Positions 44,891 through 56,669 of a stretch of DNA of 64,000 nucleotides are shown here, piece by piece. Within the stretch, counting starts at the first letter, position 1, and each line of letters opens with the position of its first letter. Source of the stretch: Piezodorus guildinii (lineage: Eukaryota; Arthropoda; Insecta; Hemiptera; Pentatomidae); assembly GCA_023052935.1 (NCBI GenBank), contig CM041292.1, positions 173,910,900-173,974,899 of the forward strand, given 5' to 3'. Under the pieces are notes generated by a model. It was not told where the DNA came from and made no database searches. It was given only the letters and a program-made list of their open reading frames with translations. The translations under genes and the position numbers were made by a program.

Positions 44891-45620
44891 TATTTTCATG
44901 TAATTTTACGAAGCATAGTTACTATTGTCCTTATCAAGACACTACCTCTGATTAAAAATAGCTTGGATAAAATAAGTAATCAATTTAGAATATTAATTTC
45001 TAACATTTATAACAAGTTCTGAATACCGAGAATCGCTCCAGGTATTCCATGATCTATATCTGTTTGCTAGTTATGTATTTAGATGTTATTCTAAACTATT
45101 GTAAATAACATGAGTTCCTAACTTTCTCAAGGTTCGAACTTTCTTGAGACTCTAAAGAGAATATATTAATATATTGACATAAAATATATAATAGTTATCC
45201 CAAGAAAAATGCTAATTCTATAGCCGACCAGTCATTTCTAGACATTATATTTTTTCTCCAGTAATTCTTTCGCCCATCTTGCGTTCAGATTATAATATAT
45301 ATAAGATAATTATCCATTTTGAAGGGGTTATATATAAACAGTACTTTTACCCGATAAAATCTTGCCAAGTATTAATACTAAATATACGCTGGAAAAACAT
45401 ATCGCCATAGTAATGATCAAACTGATTGGTGAATTTCATTGAAGAAAACATATTTTTTTATTACTAGACGAACCGTTAACTTGAGAAAAAAGTCGACGGA
45501 ATATGCTCCTATATTTGAGATTTTACATTATTATAAAAGAAAATAGATAATACATATAGAAAGGAAGAATAAAATATTTTATTCCTAGGACCAAATGCCC
45601 TAAGAATAACATAAAATTTG
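44890..45620. other. AT-rich spacer
   Basis: No feature was recognised. Confidence 0.4.
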
Positions 45621-45625
45621 ACATT

Positions 45626-45763
45626 AGGGGTACTCACTACGTTTGCTATAGCATGCTATTGTGCTAAACCCATCAATTGTATACAGGAAATAACTGTAGA
45701 AACTTGACGGGTTTAGCAAAATAACACAAATAGCATGCTATAGCAAACGTAGTGAGTACCCCT
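45626..45763. repeat. 35-bp perfect inverted repeat heading the tandem array
   Basis: 45626-45660 (starting AGGGGTACTCACTACGTTTG) is perfectly inverted at 45729-45763. Homology continues inward as CTAAACCC and GGGTTTAG with a 10-base gap on the left. The centre is about 30 bases. Only the first tandem unit has the left arm. Confidence 0.92.
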
Positions 45764-45908
45764 ATTATAATAGTTGCATCTGGCCAAGACACGAAATTAC
45801 TGTGGAAACAATGTGTAACAAATTATTAACACAAAAGTGTAATAAAATAAAATCTACCGCTAATGGTTAAATTAAAAGAAAATTAAAAAATAAGAATATT
45901 TGAGATAA

Positions 45909-45972
<64 letters not shown>

Positions 45973-46412
45973 CATATATAAATACATGTAATAATCTAAA
46001 AAATACAGCAGATATATAAATAATATAATAAATTGGTTCATAAACTGGAATCTATCATTGGGTTAATATTTTAATTATTTCTGTAAGGAATTAAGTTGAA
46101 GAAAAATAAATTAAATCCCATTTCTTGTTATTGTAATTAAATGTATTATTTTAGCAATTTTATTGTGCTAAACCCATCAATTGTATACAGGAAATAACTG
46201 TAGAAACTTGACGGGTTTAACAAAATAACACAAATAGCATGCTATAGCAAACGTAGTGAGTACCCCTATTATAATAGTTGCATCTGGCCAAGACACGAAA
46301 TTACTGTGGAAACAATGTGTAACAAATTATTAACACAAAAGTGTAATAAAATAAAATCTACCGCTAATGGTTAAATTAAAAGAAAATTAAAAAATAAGAA
46401 TATTTGAGATAA

Positions 46413-46476
<64 letters not shown>

Positions 46477-46916
46477 CATATATAAATACATGTAATAATC
46501 TAAAAAATACAGCAGATATATAAATAATATAATAAATTGGTTCATAAACTGGAATCTATCATTGGGTTAATATTTTAATTATTTCTGTAAGGAATTAAGT
46601 TGAAGAAAAATAAATTAAATCCCATTTCTTGTTATTGTAATTAAATGTATTATTTTAGCAATTTTATTGTGCTAAACCCATCAATTGTATACAGGAAATA
46701 ACTGTAGAAACTTGACGGGTTTAACAAAATAACACAAATAGCATGCTATAGCAAACGTAGTGAGTACCCCTATTATAATAGTTGCATCTGGCCAAGACAC
46801 GAAATTACTGTGGAAACAATGTGTAACAAATTATTAACACAAAAGTGTAATAAAATAAAATCTACCGCTAATGGTTAAATTAAAAGAAAATTAAAAAATA
46901 AGAATATTTGAGATAA

Positions 46917-46978
<62 letters not shown>

Positions 46979-47171
46979 CATACATATATAAATACATGTA
47001 ATAATCTAAAAAATACAGCAGATATATAAATAATATAATAAATTGGTTCATAAACTGGAATCTATCATTGGGTTAATATTTTAATTATTTCTGTAAGGAA
47101 TTAAGTTGAAGAAAAATAAATTAAATCCCATTTCTTGTTATTGTAATTAAATGTATTATTTTAGCAATTTT
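45658..47171 (+). repeat. three tandem copies of a 504-506-bp unit with (TA)n
   Basis: ATTGTGCTAAACCC occurs at 45658, 46162 and 46666, and ACAGCAGATATA at 46005, 46509 and 47015. Each unit contains the right arm of the inverted repeat, TAATAGTTGCATCTGGCCAA, a (TA)n run of 50-60 bases and ATTTTAGCAATTTTA at its end. Copies are almost identical. Units 2 and 3 share GGGTTTAACAAA where unit 1 has GGGTTTAGCAAA, so one of them was copied from the other. Confidence 0.95.
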
Positions 47172-47995
47172 AATTTTTAATACTTTGTCAATCACCTTTA
47201 AGATCAATTCTATAAATTTTATTAATAACATTTTCCCCTAACTAATTTTGTGTTTTGTCATAGCGTGTTTTGGAACTAATAGTTATGGACATTTACAAGA
47301 TCGGGAAAAGAACCCACCACTCCTTTAGGTATTTTACATCACCTTGGTTTGCGGTATATCTTTTAGAGGATGAATGTGTTTCATGATGCTAGTATGGCTT
47401 ACCTCTCGTAGCAGAAATGATTCCTTAGCGTTGTTTCGATATACGTGGAAGCAAATCTCTTCTATGCTAGACAACAGAGTTCAGAGCTTTCCGACATTTT
47501 GTCTTCACTTAGTTCCTTTAAAGGCGGGTGACACAATACCTTCCTCACGCTTGGAAGGTCGCTGACAAGAGGTAACTTGGTCCTCAGAAGTTTGACCCAA
47601 AAGAACATAATTAGAGCGGTTCCGTGGAGAAGTTTCTTGATTCAATGTGACATTGGTTGTTTCCGTTAATTTAGTAACAGTTCAGAAAAGAAAAGACTCG
47701 TTTTACCATTTATTTCTGAGAATTCCTTAACTTACTGTGTTTCTCTCCAAGAAAATTTCCACCAAGCTGTTAATATAATGAGTTTCTTCATTATAATAAT
47801 GTATATGGGACAATACATTCGAAACCGTCCAATTTAAAATGATTGTGCCGCTCAACATATGAGATTTTTTATATTTTGACTAGTTATTCTGCATCATATT
47901 AAAGTATGATATGTATAAGTTTCATCATTTTTTACTCAATCCCTTTTGAGATAATCTGTTAAAACTATTGCTTAACTATAGACTATTTTTAAATT
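47172..47995. other. spacer, nothing recognised
   Basis: A 63-codon frame at 47374-47565 is somewhat GC-richer but has no motif I recognise. Confidence 0.35.
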
Positions 47996-47997
47996 TA

Positions 47998-48730
47998 TTT
48001 ATTTATTCGGATATATTGCATTTGTCGCAATGGACAATAATAATATTGCTACAGGATTACATTCATACAATATTTGAAATGTGAACAAAAGGAAAGTCAA
48101 ATTACATAAAATAAAACTAAAATAAATAAAGGTATATAATAACAACATTCATAAATTAAATAAACAAATAGGACGTAGTTTGGAGAACAAGCAGAATCCG
48201 AGGGATCCCAGTGCCTCCCTCTCAGCCGCGTCACTGGTCAGATCTGAGTGAAGCTGAGTGGGAGCACCATAGCCACAAACACACCGCACATGAGAGGAGA
48301 ATCTGACCAGTGTCAGAACTCCAGAATAAATGTTTACAAAACGTCTCGGGGCCACTGCCGTTTCATCTTCTGGGAGGGTTGTATGGATGATTGGAGCTGG
48401 ATAGGGATTGTGATAGAGGATTAGGATGATGAATGAGGTTGTGACGGAATTTTGAAAATATGGAAGGAATCAGGTATAAAATAAATGGAACATTAAGGTG
48501 TAGTATAATGGTGCAAGGTATAGTTGGTGACATAATAAGGAGCATTTACTATCATTCGGAGGACTTTGGATTGAAAGGGTTGAATGAGTTTGATGTTAGA
48601 ACGTTTAGTTGTCCCCCGCAGTTCAAGTTCGTAGGTCCAGATAGGATTCAGTATTGTTTTGTAGATTAATAATTTGTTGTCAACTGAATAACTATACACC
48701 AACAAAATATATATAAAAAAGGACAATACT
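47998..48730 (-). pseudogene. Jockey-like LINE 3' end (minus)
   Basis: Minus strand: NKLLIYKTILNPIWTYELEL, then SKVLRMIVNAPYYVTNYTLH, a shift, PFILYLIPSIFSKFRHNLIH with HPNPLSQSLSSSNHPYNPPR, and the GC-rich UTR (CCAGTGACGCGGCTGAGAGG). The distal UTR ends at CCGAATAAATAAATTT near 47998. This copy links the UTR scraps at 25553 and 52195 to the coding part. The 5' end is near 48725. Confidence 0.88.
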
Positions 48731-50090
48731 CATAAGGTCAAAATCCCTTCAACAATTAGTGAAATGATAAGACTATACAACGAAGTAAAATTAAACATGA
48801 GACTCCTTTTTAACCTTCCTGTTCATTGGGCGCTAATAATTTTAGTTGACACAAATTTTCATACATTTTAAAACAATTTTTCTCCTTTCTTAGGTAATTC
48901 ATAGTCAGGACTAAAAATGTAGGTAATACTTTTAAGATTATTCTAGTTGTTATTTGTTTGGAAAATTACAAAATTAGAGTTAATAATGGCACCAGTTTTG
49001 TCTGAGTCCCCAACGTTATATCAGGGGAACATGACATATATATGTGTAATCCATATCAATTTTAAGTATGTTACTCTGTCTGTTTTCAGATATTTTCCTC
49101 TAAATATCCCGAAAACGGATTTTTTTTGTCAAGATTGAAAACTTATATATGAAAGGGACTAGGTTTTCAAGAACCAAATTTTGAAAGCAAGCAGGATACT
49201 GACGAAGCTGTATAAGAAAAAATCAAAGCTGAGTCTCTTTTCCTATACAAACCTTTAACTTGCTGAAAGTCTCATTTTTTATTAATTGTTGAGAGTTTTT
49301 TAAACCACTTTCTGCACTACTTAGGTTACTTGTTGTGAGGATAAGAAATGTCAAAGCATACTCTTATTATATTGTTACTTTTTGGTGATTTGATATTGCA
49401 ACAACAAAACAAACGTTTTCCCCCGAGAAGCTGACTTGAAATGGCTGCAATGCAAAAATAAGAAAATTGGAATATCGTTTATCTCAGAAAGATAAGTGTC
49501 ATTATTTTTTTTAAACACCCTTTTTGACCTATTCAGAGTTTATAGCTTCGGGATTTTCAGTACATCGCGACGCAAATTCCACTTAGCAAGAAAATATATT
49601 TATTTTTATAACGTCAATTCATTACTATATTTTATCACTGGCAGAAATGAGAAACATAAATTGGCCAATAAATCCAAAACGAGTCCTTTTATTTGTTTGT
49701 TATTTTAAAAGGAAGCGTAGATAGTGTAAACTTTAATTTTCCTACATAAAGAAATCTTGATTGACACGTATGTTTTCAAAAACTACAGAAATAGCAAAGA
49801 TTTCTATCCTATTAAGTTTATAACTACATTATATTACAAATCAATTGTTTAAAATACATTTGAATGGTTTAATTTAGTTTCGATAGGAATCCCATTTGCG
49901 GTGAAACATCTGTATTTATAAAATAATTTAAAAGTTAAACTTACTAACAATTTTAGTTTATAGATTTATAACAATTTACCTTATATTTGCTTTAACAACT
50001 TTCTTACTGTTTGGTACGCAATATTTTTTATAGCATTTTTCGTCATGATTAAAAGAGTATAACTAGTACTTTTTAACAATAACATATGTT
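48731..50090. other. AT-rich spacer
   Basis: No coding or repeat signal was recognised. Confidence 0.4.
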
Positions 50091-50091
50091 C

Positions 50092-50178
50092 ATAAGCGGT
50101 CCACATGCGGGTTTAAACCCGGGACCTTGGGCATAGGAGGCTGTTATGCTAACCACTTTGCTACAGGTAACCCCGTTC
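50092..50178 (-). mobile_element. tRNA-derived SINE, family 1, head fragment (minus)
   Basis: The minus strand has GGGGTTACCTGTAGCAAAGT (A box region) and TCCCGGGTTTAAACCCGCAT (B box region), then stops. The SINE body is absent, so this may be a truncated copy or a tRNA pseudogene of the same source. Confidence 0.55.
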
Positions 50179-50199
50179 ATAAGCTTATGGGCTTACAAC

Positions 50200-50340
50200 A
50201 TCATTATATTAACAAGTAAGATTTCTTTTATTGCATATTAACTAAAATCTTGCGCTTTCCAACGATGTACTATACGTCTATATTACTACTCATATTTGAG
50301 TAATAATGTTTTGATGACTAGGTTACAGAAACTATTTTTC
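50200..50340 (+). mobile_element. repeat family A scrap
   Basis: AACTAAAATCTTGCGCTTTC with CAACGATGTACTATACGTCT corresponds to the GGAAAGCTAAAG...ATACATGTAT box of family A in inverse orientation. Nothing else of the element remains. Confidence 0.4.
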
Positions 50341-50344
50341 CATC

Positions 50345-50930
50345 CTTAAGAAAAGATAAATTTCAATGTATTTTACTTATGAACTTTCACGAAAGAAATG
50401 TTATTTACATGACACCCCTGAATAATTTTAAAATTATGGGATTATATTTAACAATAGTAGAGTAATATCGCTAATTTGTAATTAAAATTAAAAAAAAATT
50501 AATTAACGATATTATTTTCCCATAAAATCAATCCATTACTGTCACTCAGTTCTGAGGATGGAGTAGTATGTAATGACTACCCAGACCTCAGCGCTCAGCA
50601 TCAAATCCTGGATTGAAATCAGAACCAATCAATTAATTACAATCACAATGCATTATGTAAGTGATTATCACTAAATGGATACATTTAATTTTCCTGAAAA
50701 TTAGGATCAATATAAGGGAATTATACGAAAATATGTGTAGTGTTTATATGAAAATATATGCTTAACAGTATTTTACGACTAATTATAAGTAATAATTGCA
50801 ATGGCAATATGAGTAAGTATATATTATTTTATTTAATTATTTTTAATTTTTTTACAGCAAATGTTTGGTGACGCACAATATTACTATTTATAATACATTA
50901 CATATTATAAAGAGCTTTAATTTAGCATGT
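50345..50930. other. AT-rich spacer
   Basis: No feature was recognised. Confidence 0.4.
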
Positions 50931-50934
50931 ACTG

Positions 50935-51050
50935 TCTCTTAATACCAGCGATGCGGTTGATAGAAAACTGCTGGGAATTCTCGAGTCCTGCCTTTCCCAC
51001 CACTAGTGGGGGAGCAAGCCTGGCTCGGAGTACCCCTAACTTATTCTGAA
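50935..51050 (+). mobile_element. Jockey-like LINE 3' UTR scrap
   Basis: ACCAGCGATGCGGTTGATAG, GGAGCAAGCCTGGCTCGGAG and GGGAATTCTCGAGTCC follow the order of the GC-rich UTR seen at 43010 and in the minus copies at 48200 and 52640. No coding part remains. Confidence 0.5.
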
Positions 51051-51054
51051 TATT

Positions 51055-52190
51055 TTTGCACATATAATTAAGATGTTAACTTAATTATTTTTCCAATATT
51101 ATTTCTCATTTCAATATTTTTTTTTTTTTAATATTGTCTGATTAACTTCTTCCATCACTATTGCCATTGTTCCTTATAGTTAAGAATCAATACAAAAATA
51201 TATATGTATGAACAAGAAATATTACTTGTTTTGTTATGGGTAAGGTTAATAAATGGAATTCAGGAGAAAATAAATATGAATAACATAAAAAAAAAAGAAA
51301 AAATGCTTCGCTGGTACAAATACAAAGTAATGGTTGCAAAGTTTTACAAGATAAAATCAACACCCGAATATCGTACCATAATGTGCGTTAACATTATTTT
51401 TTATAATTTTCTAGTTGGTTATGTTATTCAGCATTAATTTTTATGAAATCTCACTTGCAACATAAATCACGTTTTACTCCTCTTTCCAACTGAACAATTT
51501 TCATATACTGACTGATAGATAAATAAATAGAAATAGTGAGACAATGAAGTTTAATGACAAACTGCTTTCAATAGGATAAGCCCGATATGAGAAGTATAAA
51601 TTTGGCGAGTGAAAAGGTTAGATGGATGAGCTTGGTAAAAATGGAATTCATGAAAGCCATATAATGTGACACTAACGTATGCTGGGTATAACTGCCTTTG
51701 CGTTTGACAAGCTTATGTATTATGCATACAAATCTTTTGCTACGTCTCAACGTTGTTGACTCAAGCTACGTAAACTTCCAAATTAGGTGGAGACTAGTAA
51801 AGGATTTAAAGGTGGATTTATTTCCTACAGATTTCAAAGTCTATACTACAACTCAATTTATCATATCGTTTATAAACCTACTCATTGTTCATAAGGCAAT
51901 AAATCAGAAAGAACTAACCCATTGCATTATTTGTTTTTGCAATTGTTACATTTGTTGCTTGTTTTTTGTACAATAAAGGAGATAAGGAAAAAAAAGCAAT
52001 AAATTAATGTTTATTTAAGTTAAATACTTCTTTTTTTTTCATGATTACCTAATAATATACTGAAGGATTCATCATTATTTTTATCTCGGTTTATCCATGT
52101 ATTATAGAATATATAGATTGATCTTATACAAATTCTTTTGTATAATTTGATAAAGAAAATCACTTAAAATACTATTTGATATATTATTAT
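51055..52190. other. AT-rich spacer
   Basis: Short frames at 51204-51437 and 51698-51976 have no recognisable motif. Confidence 0.4.
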
Positions 52191-52194
52191 TATT

Positions 52195-52800
52195 TTAAAT
52201 AATTTATTCAGGCACATTACAAATTGTCTCAATGGGGAATAATAATAGGACTGTGGGATCACATTCATACAAAGTTTTAAGTATAAACGATTGAAAAGTC
52301 AAATTAAATAAAAATAAAATAAAATAAATAAAGGTATAAAATAACTACAACGGTTACAATTTTTTATTTAAACATATTTATTGATATCTACAACTGTATT
52401 TAAAAAAAATACATCAAGTAAATGTGATGGTCATATAGAAAATGGTCAAGAAATAAATGTAGAGGCACTACCCATCTTCTTTTCAGACGCCTCGGAGGCA
52501 GGGATCGATGAGGAAGCAAGGATTGAAACTAATGGATTGTAGTGGGAATGGAGTTTGTCATGGAAGGAACGGTACCTGGTTCGGGCTAAGAGTTTACAAT
52601 TACATGAACACACTTATACCTATGTACAATATTTATAATCTGCTGGGGAACCCTGGCTGGGGCTTGTCCTTCCACTTGTGAACGGAATCCCAGCACCTCC
52701 CTCTCGACCGTGTCGGCTTTCACTGGTGAGAGCCAGCGGAAGCTCCATAGCCACAAACACACCGCACATGATATATTTTAGGTCGTGTAAAACAGTGTGT
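52195..52800 (-). pseudogene. two overlapping Jockey-like LINE 3' ends (minus)
   Basis: 52195-52350 matches the distal UTR at 47998. 52440-52610 reads RTRYRSFHDKLHSHYNPLVS with ILASSSIP on the minus strand, equivalent to RTRYHSFHEKLHSRSNPLVS at 31220. 52640-52790 is a GC-rich UTR block of a related copy (TGCGGTGTGTTTGTGGCTAT on minus). The order suggests one LINE inserted next to or into another. Confidence 0.75.
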
Positions 52801-52953
52801 GCTATGGAAATTTTCCCCGTATTATTATTTTCAAACAGTTACATCTACTTAGATTCTTATTGATTTATAATTTTCAATAATGTTATTTTCTACAATCATA
52901 ACTTTAAAAATGCTATAATGGTGGAGTTTTTGTTGACCGTTGAGAAATTAGAT

Positions 52954-53203
52954 GAGGAAGATGGTTGGGGGTGCGGTCATTAAAGAGAAACACACATTAA
53001 AACAAGTGCTATTTTAATTAACAATGTAGGCGGAAGTTTTGGCCTACATTGTGTCAACTTCAAGTCAACATCTTTAGGCACCGTCTCAGAGTCAACCCTG
53101 ATGAAGGCCCACAATGTAGGCCGAAACGTCGGCACACAATTAAAATAGCACTTGTTTTAATGTGTTTCTCTTTAATGACCGCACCTCCAACCATCTTCCT
53201 CAT
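52954..53203. mobile_element. fold-back element with hammerhead core
   Basis: GAGGAAGATGGTTGGGGGTG at the left end returns inverted at 53184-53203. The arms share GTGCGGTCATTAAAGAGAAA, ACAAGTGCTATTTTAATT and the ribozyme-like box. Arms are about 90 bases, centre about 60. The layout, two inverted arms each ending inward in the ribozyme motif, fits inverted long terminal repeats of a Penelope-like element without its coding part. Confidence 0.65.
53098..53130 (+). ncRNA. hammerhead ribozyme-like motif (best copy)
   Basis: CTGATGA (53098-53104) is followed by GGCC (53106-53109), a nine-base loop, GGCC (53119-53122) and GAAACGTC (53123-53130). The hammerhead core requires CUGAUGA, stem II, GAAA, stem III and a UH cleavage site; all these strings are present. 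Stem III would be very short and self-complementary (ACGU), as I recall for minimal hammerheads of Penelope-like elements that act as dimers. Stem I is only CC/GG. Activity is untested. Confidence 0.55.
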
Positions 53204-53209
53204 TTAAAA

Positions 53210-53690
53210 ATGTTACATTTTTCCACATTCGAATGAACTGTCGCTTGATTATATACAGGAAACCTCTTTTAAACTGGAAGTTAATCTGTCATCCATCATT
53301 TAATTTCAGCATAACTGAGTTCTAGATGAGTTCGATTAAATGGAATCACTGGAGCCGATGATTTGTGGGCCAATGGCAGCTGTCAAATGCCGGAGCTTCA
53401 TTTGCTAGATCTGAATACAGCCGACAAATTGTGATTTATATAGCAAAGCTAGCATCGAAAATTTAGAAAAAAAAATTGATTTTACTATATTTAATTAGTT
53501 TTAAAAAAAGTGAGAATTTTTTTCCATTAAATTTTGAAGTTCCAAAGAGTGGTGCTTACTATTAGGATTCCATATAAACATTTATCAACGTATATCTTAT
53601 CGTTCCTATTAAAAATATTAAAAGTTGACTAATATGATCAACGAAGAGAATTTAATTTTCAATATATCTATAGCCTCATAAATTTTAACT
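53210..53690. other. spacer
   Basis: No feature was recognised. Confidence 0.35.
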
Positions 53691-53692
53691 CT

Positions 53693-53900
53693 TCACCTAG
53701 AAAATTGAAATGAATAATAAATCATTTCAAAGTGACCTTTGAATGTAAGCCTTTTATCAAATAATGATTCTAAATATTTTATTTTATTTGCCCAATTCTC
53801 AAAGCTTTTCTTTAAAATGAATAATAAAATATTAGTATAAAACATTTGAACTTTGAACTTGAATAAGACATTATATATATACCGATATATATTGTACCGA
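53693..53900 (-). pseudogene. LINE RT thumb scrap (minus)
   Basis: The minus frame contains FENWANKIKYLESLFDKRLT with FKGHFE, the 'V.YLG..LD..LTF..H' motif of Jockey and R1-type RTs, with TNILLFILKK before it. No second motif confirms it, and the rest has decayed. Confidence 0.5.
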
Positions 53901-54985
53901 TCTCTGAAAAATGAAAATCTGTATACAATTTTCGGTAAATAATATTTAGTATTTTTAACGCGATCCAAACATTCTGCTTTTTTGGCGAACAGACAAACAA
54001 GGAAAATATATTTATATGATTTCAAAAAAACAAAACAAATGTTTTATTTTTTAAGTCCTACTTACATATTTAAGAAATTCTGATGGAGTAAATTTACTCT
54101 TATCTCGCTGATTCATTCCGACTCACAGCACTACTATTTTATAATTGAAAAACAGAAAAATATATTTGTTTTTTTTTGTAAATTTGACGATTTCAAATGG
54201 ATGACCCATATTTATTTTTTTTTTCCCTTCAACTTTTTTAAATGTCTTGAGGGAAAAAGATGATAGGGATCCTAAACACAATATTATAAAATACACACTC
54301 ACACACACAAAAAATTTCCTCGGGCGAAAGGACTAATAACATGTACTATTATTGTACTATATGTGTATAAGATATAACGTATTTCTTTGTGTAAATTATG
54401 TTTTGTTAGAAAAATAAAATAAATATTAAAAAAAAAAAAAAGTATTTTTTAAGTTGCTAAAGGAATATTTCATGAGGTATTGGTGAGGTTACATTAAATA
54501 ATATTTCTTTGTTATTTTAACTTAATAGAAAAAAATTAAAGAAGTATTTAACTCTTCTTTCCGCCTCGTAGGGTCTAATTACTGACCGCAAGTACATTGT
54601 TGACATGAAGTAGGCTCATTAGCAATGTAAAAAGAAAAAAAAATACACGGCTGCATCGTCTCACGAAGAGAAGCTGGATGAGGTCAAAACAATATAATTT
54701 AATACATTTCTCATGTTTTAACATTAATTAGGTTTTATTTCCTTTTGTATTTTACTATCAATAATGAACCACTGTTATTAAGTTAATAGGCCGTTAAACA
54801 AACAAAAAGGTCTTGGATTCAGTTCATTTTAAGATTTGATATGACACAGTGAAGTAATTAGGCTGAGATTACGCTATACCAACAGGTTCCTCACCAATGT
54901 TTCAGTACCCTTTTTATAAAGACTGGGTGAGCCACACGAGTTTCTTCCAATCCAACAGTTGACTCAGAAAAGAAACAAAAAAATA
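53900..54985. other. AT-rich spacer
   Basis: No coding, RNA or shared repeat signal was recognised. Confidence 0.4.
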
Positions 54986-55480
54986 ATTAATTAATTTTCT
55001 AAAAAATCGAGGAAACGATTTTTGTTAAACTCACTATATGGGTTTATAGTGGCGTGTAATTTAATGGCGTGTAATATCAAGTAGGTTTTATTCTGATTTA
55101 AATAGCCTGACATGTATATTATAGTATAGTACCTTTAATTTTGTATATTACAACAAATTAACCAAATCATTTAATAAGCATTGATAAAAAACAGTTTGAT
55201 AAAATAAACAAGTTTTGTGAATTCGATTTTTTTTTTTTTTTTTTTTTGAGCTTAACAACAGTCATATAGATGTATAAAATGCCGTTGGAAAGCTAAAAAT
55301 TATGTAGAATGCTGTAAGACGAAAAGGGCCAAAACTTGTTTTATTAGTGATTATTGGCCATAATAATTTCTATTGTTATATTATTTAATCTGAAACAAAT
55401 GCTTCCATCGGAACTCAATATAATCCTGTAAACTTATCTTTTATATATCTTTAGGAAGCTTTATTCGATATTTCATATTT

Positions 55481-56000
55481 AAATAACTTTCTTTTCTTAA
55501 ATTTTTTTTTTCTTCAATATTTATCACGTTGTTTTTCAACGTTTCGCGTTTTTTCCCCCATTATCAAGACTAAAACAATTTTTATAGGGGGTCACCCATA
55601 GCGTAGTTGCTTTCATAACAGCTTTCTATGCCAAAGGTCGCTGGTTCCAACCTGCGGGTGGCCCTAGGATTTTTTAATGGGAGTAAAAAATCCTTAGTTA
55701 TGCCGTCCGGAGGGGACGTTAAAAGGTGGTCCCGAGCCTGTGCGATGGCAGGTACTCGTTAAAGATCCCTATCCTAATAAAACCAGGATAGTCAAAATTT
55801 AGGACTCCCGCTGTAGCATCGTCCGATAAGCCATAGTAGCATAAAGTGACGTTAAACGAATAAACAAATAAACAAACAATTTTTAAAGTTTAAATTGTTA
55901 AAATTACATTATTTGATAATGGGGACAAAACCCCGAAACTTTGAAAAACAATGTGATAAATGTTGAAGAAAAATAAAATTTTTAAGAAAAGGAAGTTATT
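55481..56000. mobile_element. fold-back element with degenerate hammerhead-like arms
   Basis: AATAACTTTCTTTTCTTAAA...CTTCAATATTTATCAC at the left is inverted at the right as GTGATAAATGTTGAAG...AAGAAAAGGAAGTTATT. The inner arms read, on the right, TTGATAATGGGGACAAAACC with CCGAAACTTTG, and on the left (minus) TTGATAATGGGG...CGCGAAACGTTG. A GGGG/CCCC stem separates a TGATAA box from CGAAAC. The centre is occupied by a SINE. Confidence 0.6.
55574..55885 (+). mobile_element. tRNA-derived SINE, family 1, with 11-bp TSD
   Basis: AACAATTTTTA at 55574-55584 and 55875-55885 flanks a full SINE (55587-55874). It has GGGTCACCCATAGCGTAGTT, CAACCTGCGGGTGGCCCTAG and a tail of AATAAACAAATAAACAAAC. It differs from 32039 at scattered bases and by a 5-base deletion near 55705. 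Confidence 0.92.
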
Positions 56001-56129
56001 GAGTGCTTATTTAATCATGAATTCTTCAACCTTTTTTTTTTTTTTTTTTAACTCTAACTTTATTTAAAAGTTCTTAAATTGATTTTAACAACGGAGGTAA
56101 ATAAAAGTCGTGGGTTGTGTGTACCAGTA

Positions 56130-56660
56130 TTTAGTTTTTACAAAGATTAGAGCCTTCCTGAAAAAATTATTAGTTATATTTTTTAGATAAGAGTAATCAA
56201 TTGCTAAAATAAAGGAAGCTAATTTAGCTCTAAATCGATAACGTTGAGCATAGCAACCAGTTTGATTTGCAGCCATTAGAGGAAGAAACTTTAAAATAGG
56301 GGACAAGAGAAGGGAAGGAAACTTGTACCGCTTTGGCTATGTGTTATTGCGGTTTATTGTTAGTAACCTGGGGTCCTTTGACTGTTGCCGGGGTCGGGAA
56401 ACCAAAGGCTCTCCCTTTACAAAGGATTTGTCCCCCGCCACGCCCTAATGAGCCGGCTATTTATATATCTTCCAAGCTCTGTCTTCTTCCTTTTAAAGTT
56501 TCAGACTGTTCAAATTGCAAACCTAAAGTTGAGAGCACGTTTCTTAGGTTAGGAAAAGACAACTAATTGTACTTAAGGGTAATAAGTACTAATGAAAACT
56601 ACTCCTAACTAAAAGATAACTGGTATACAGTCGATAGTGACAGTTTTTTCTTCTGAAATC
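56130..56660. other. spacer with a GC-richer unrecognised block
   Basis: 56330-56470 is GC-richer (TTTGACTGTTGCCGGGGTCG) and holds a 77-codon frame ending at 56566. No family motif is visible. Confidence 0.3.
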
Positions 56661-56669
56661 TTCAGTATA

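Larger units (their letters stand above)
54990..56127 (-). mobile_element. repeat family A, copy 8, with nested insertions
   Basis: 54990-55330 has AATATCAAGTAGGTTTTATT, CCTTTAATTTTGTA and GCCGTTGGAAAGCTAAAA in minus-strand family order. The end ATTTTAACAACGGAGGTAAA with GTCGTGGGTTGTGTGTACCA is found at 56074-56127. The fold-back element at 55481-56000 sits between them, so it inserted into this copy. Confidence 0.65.

Noticed and set aside
45658..47171. CRISPR-like direct repeats
   Set aside because: Units are 504-506 bases, contiguous, with no spacers, in a eukaryotic genome. It is a tandem duplication.
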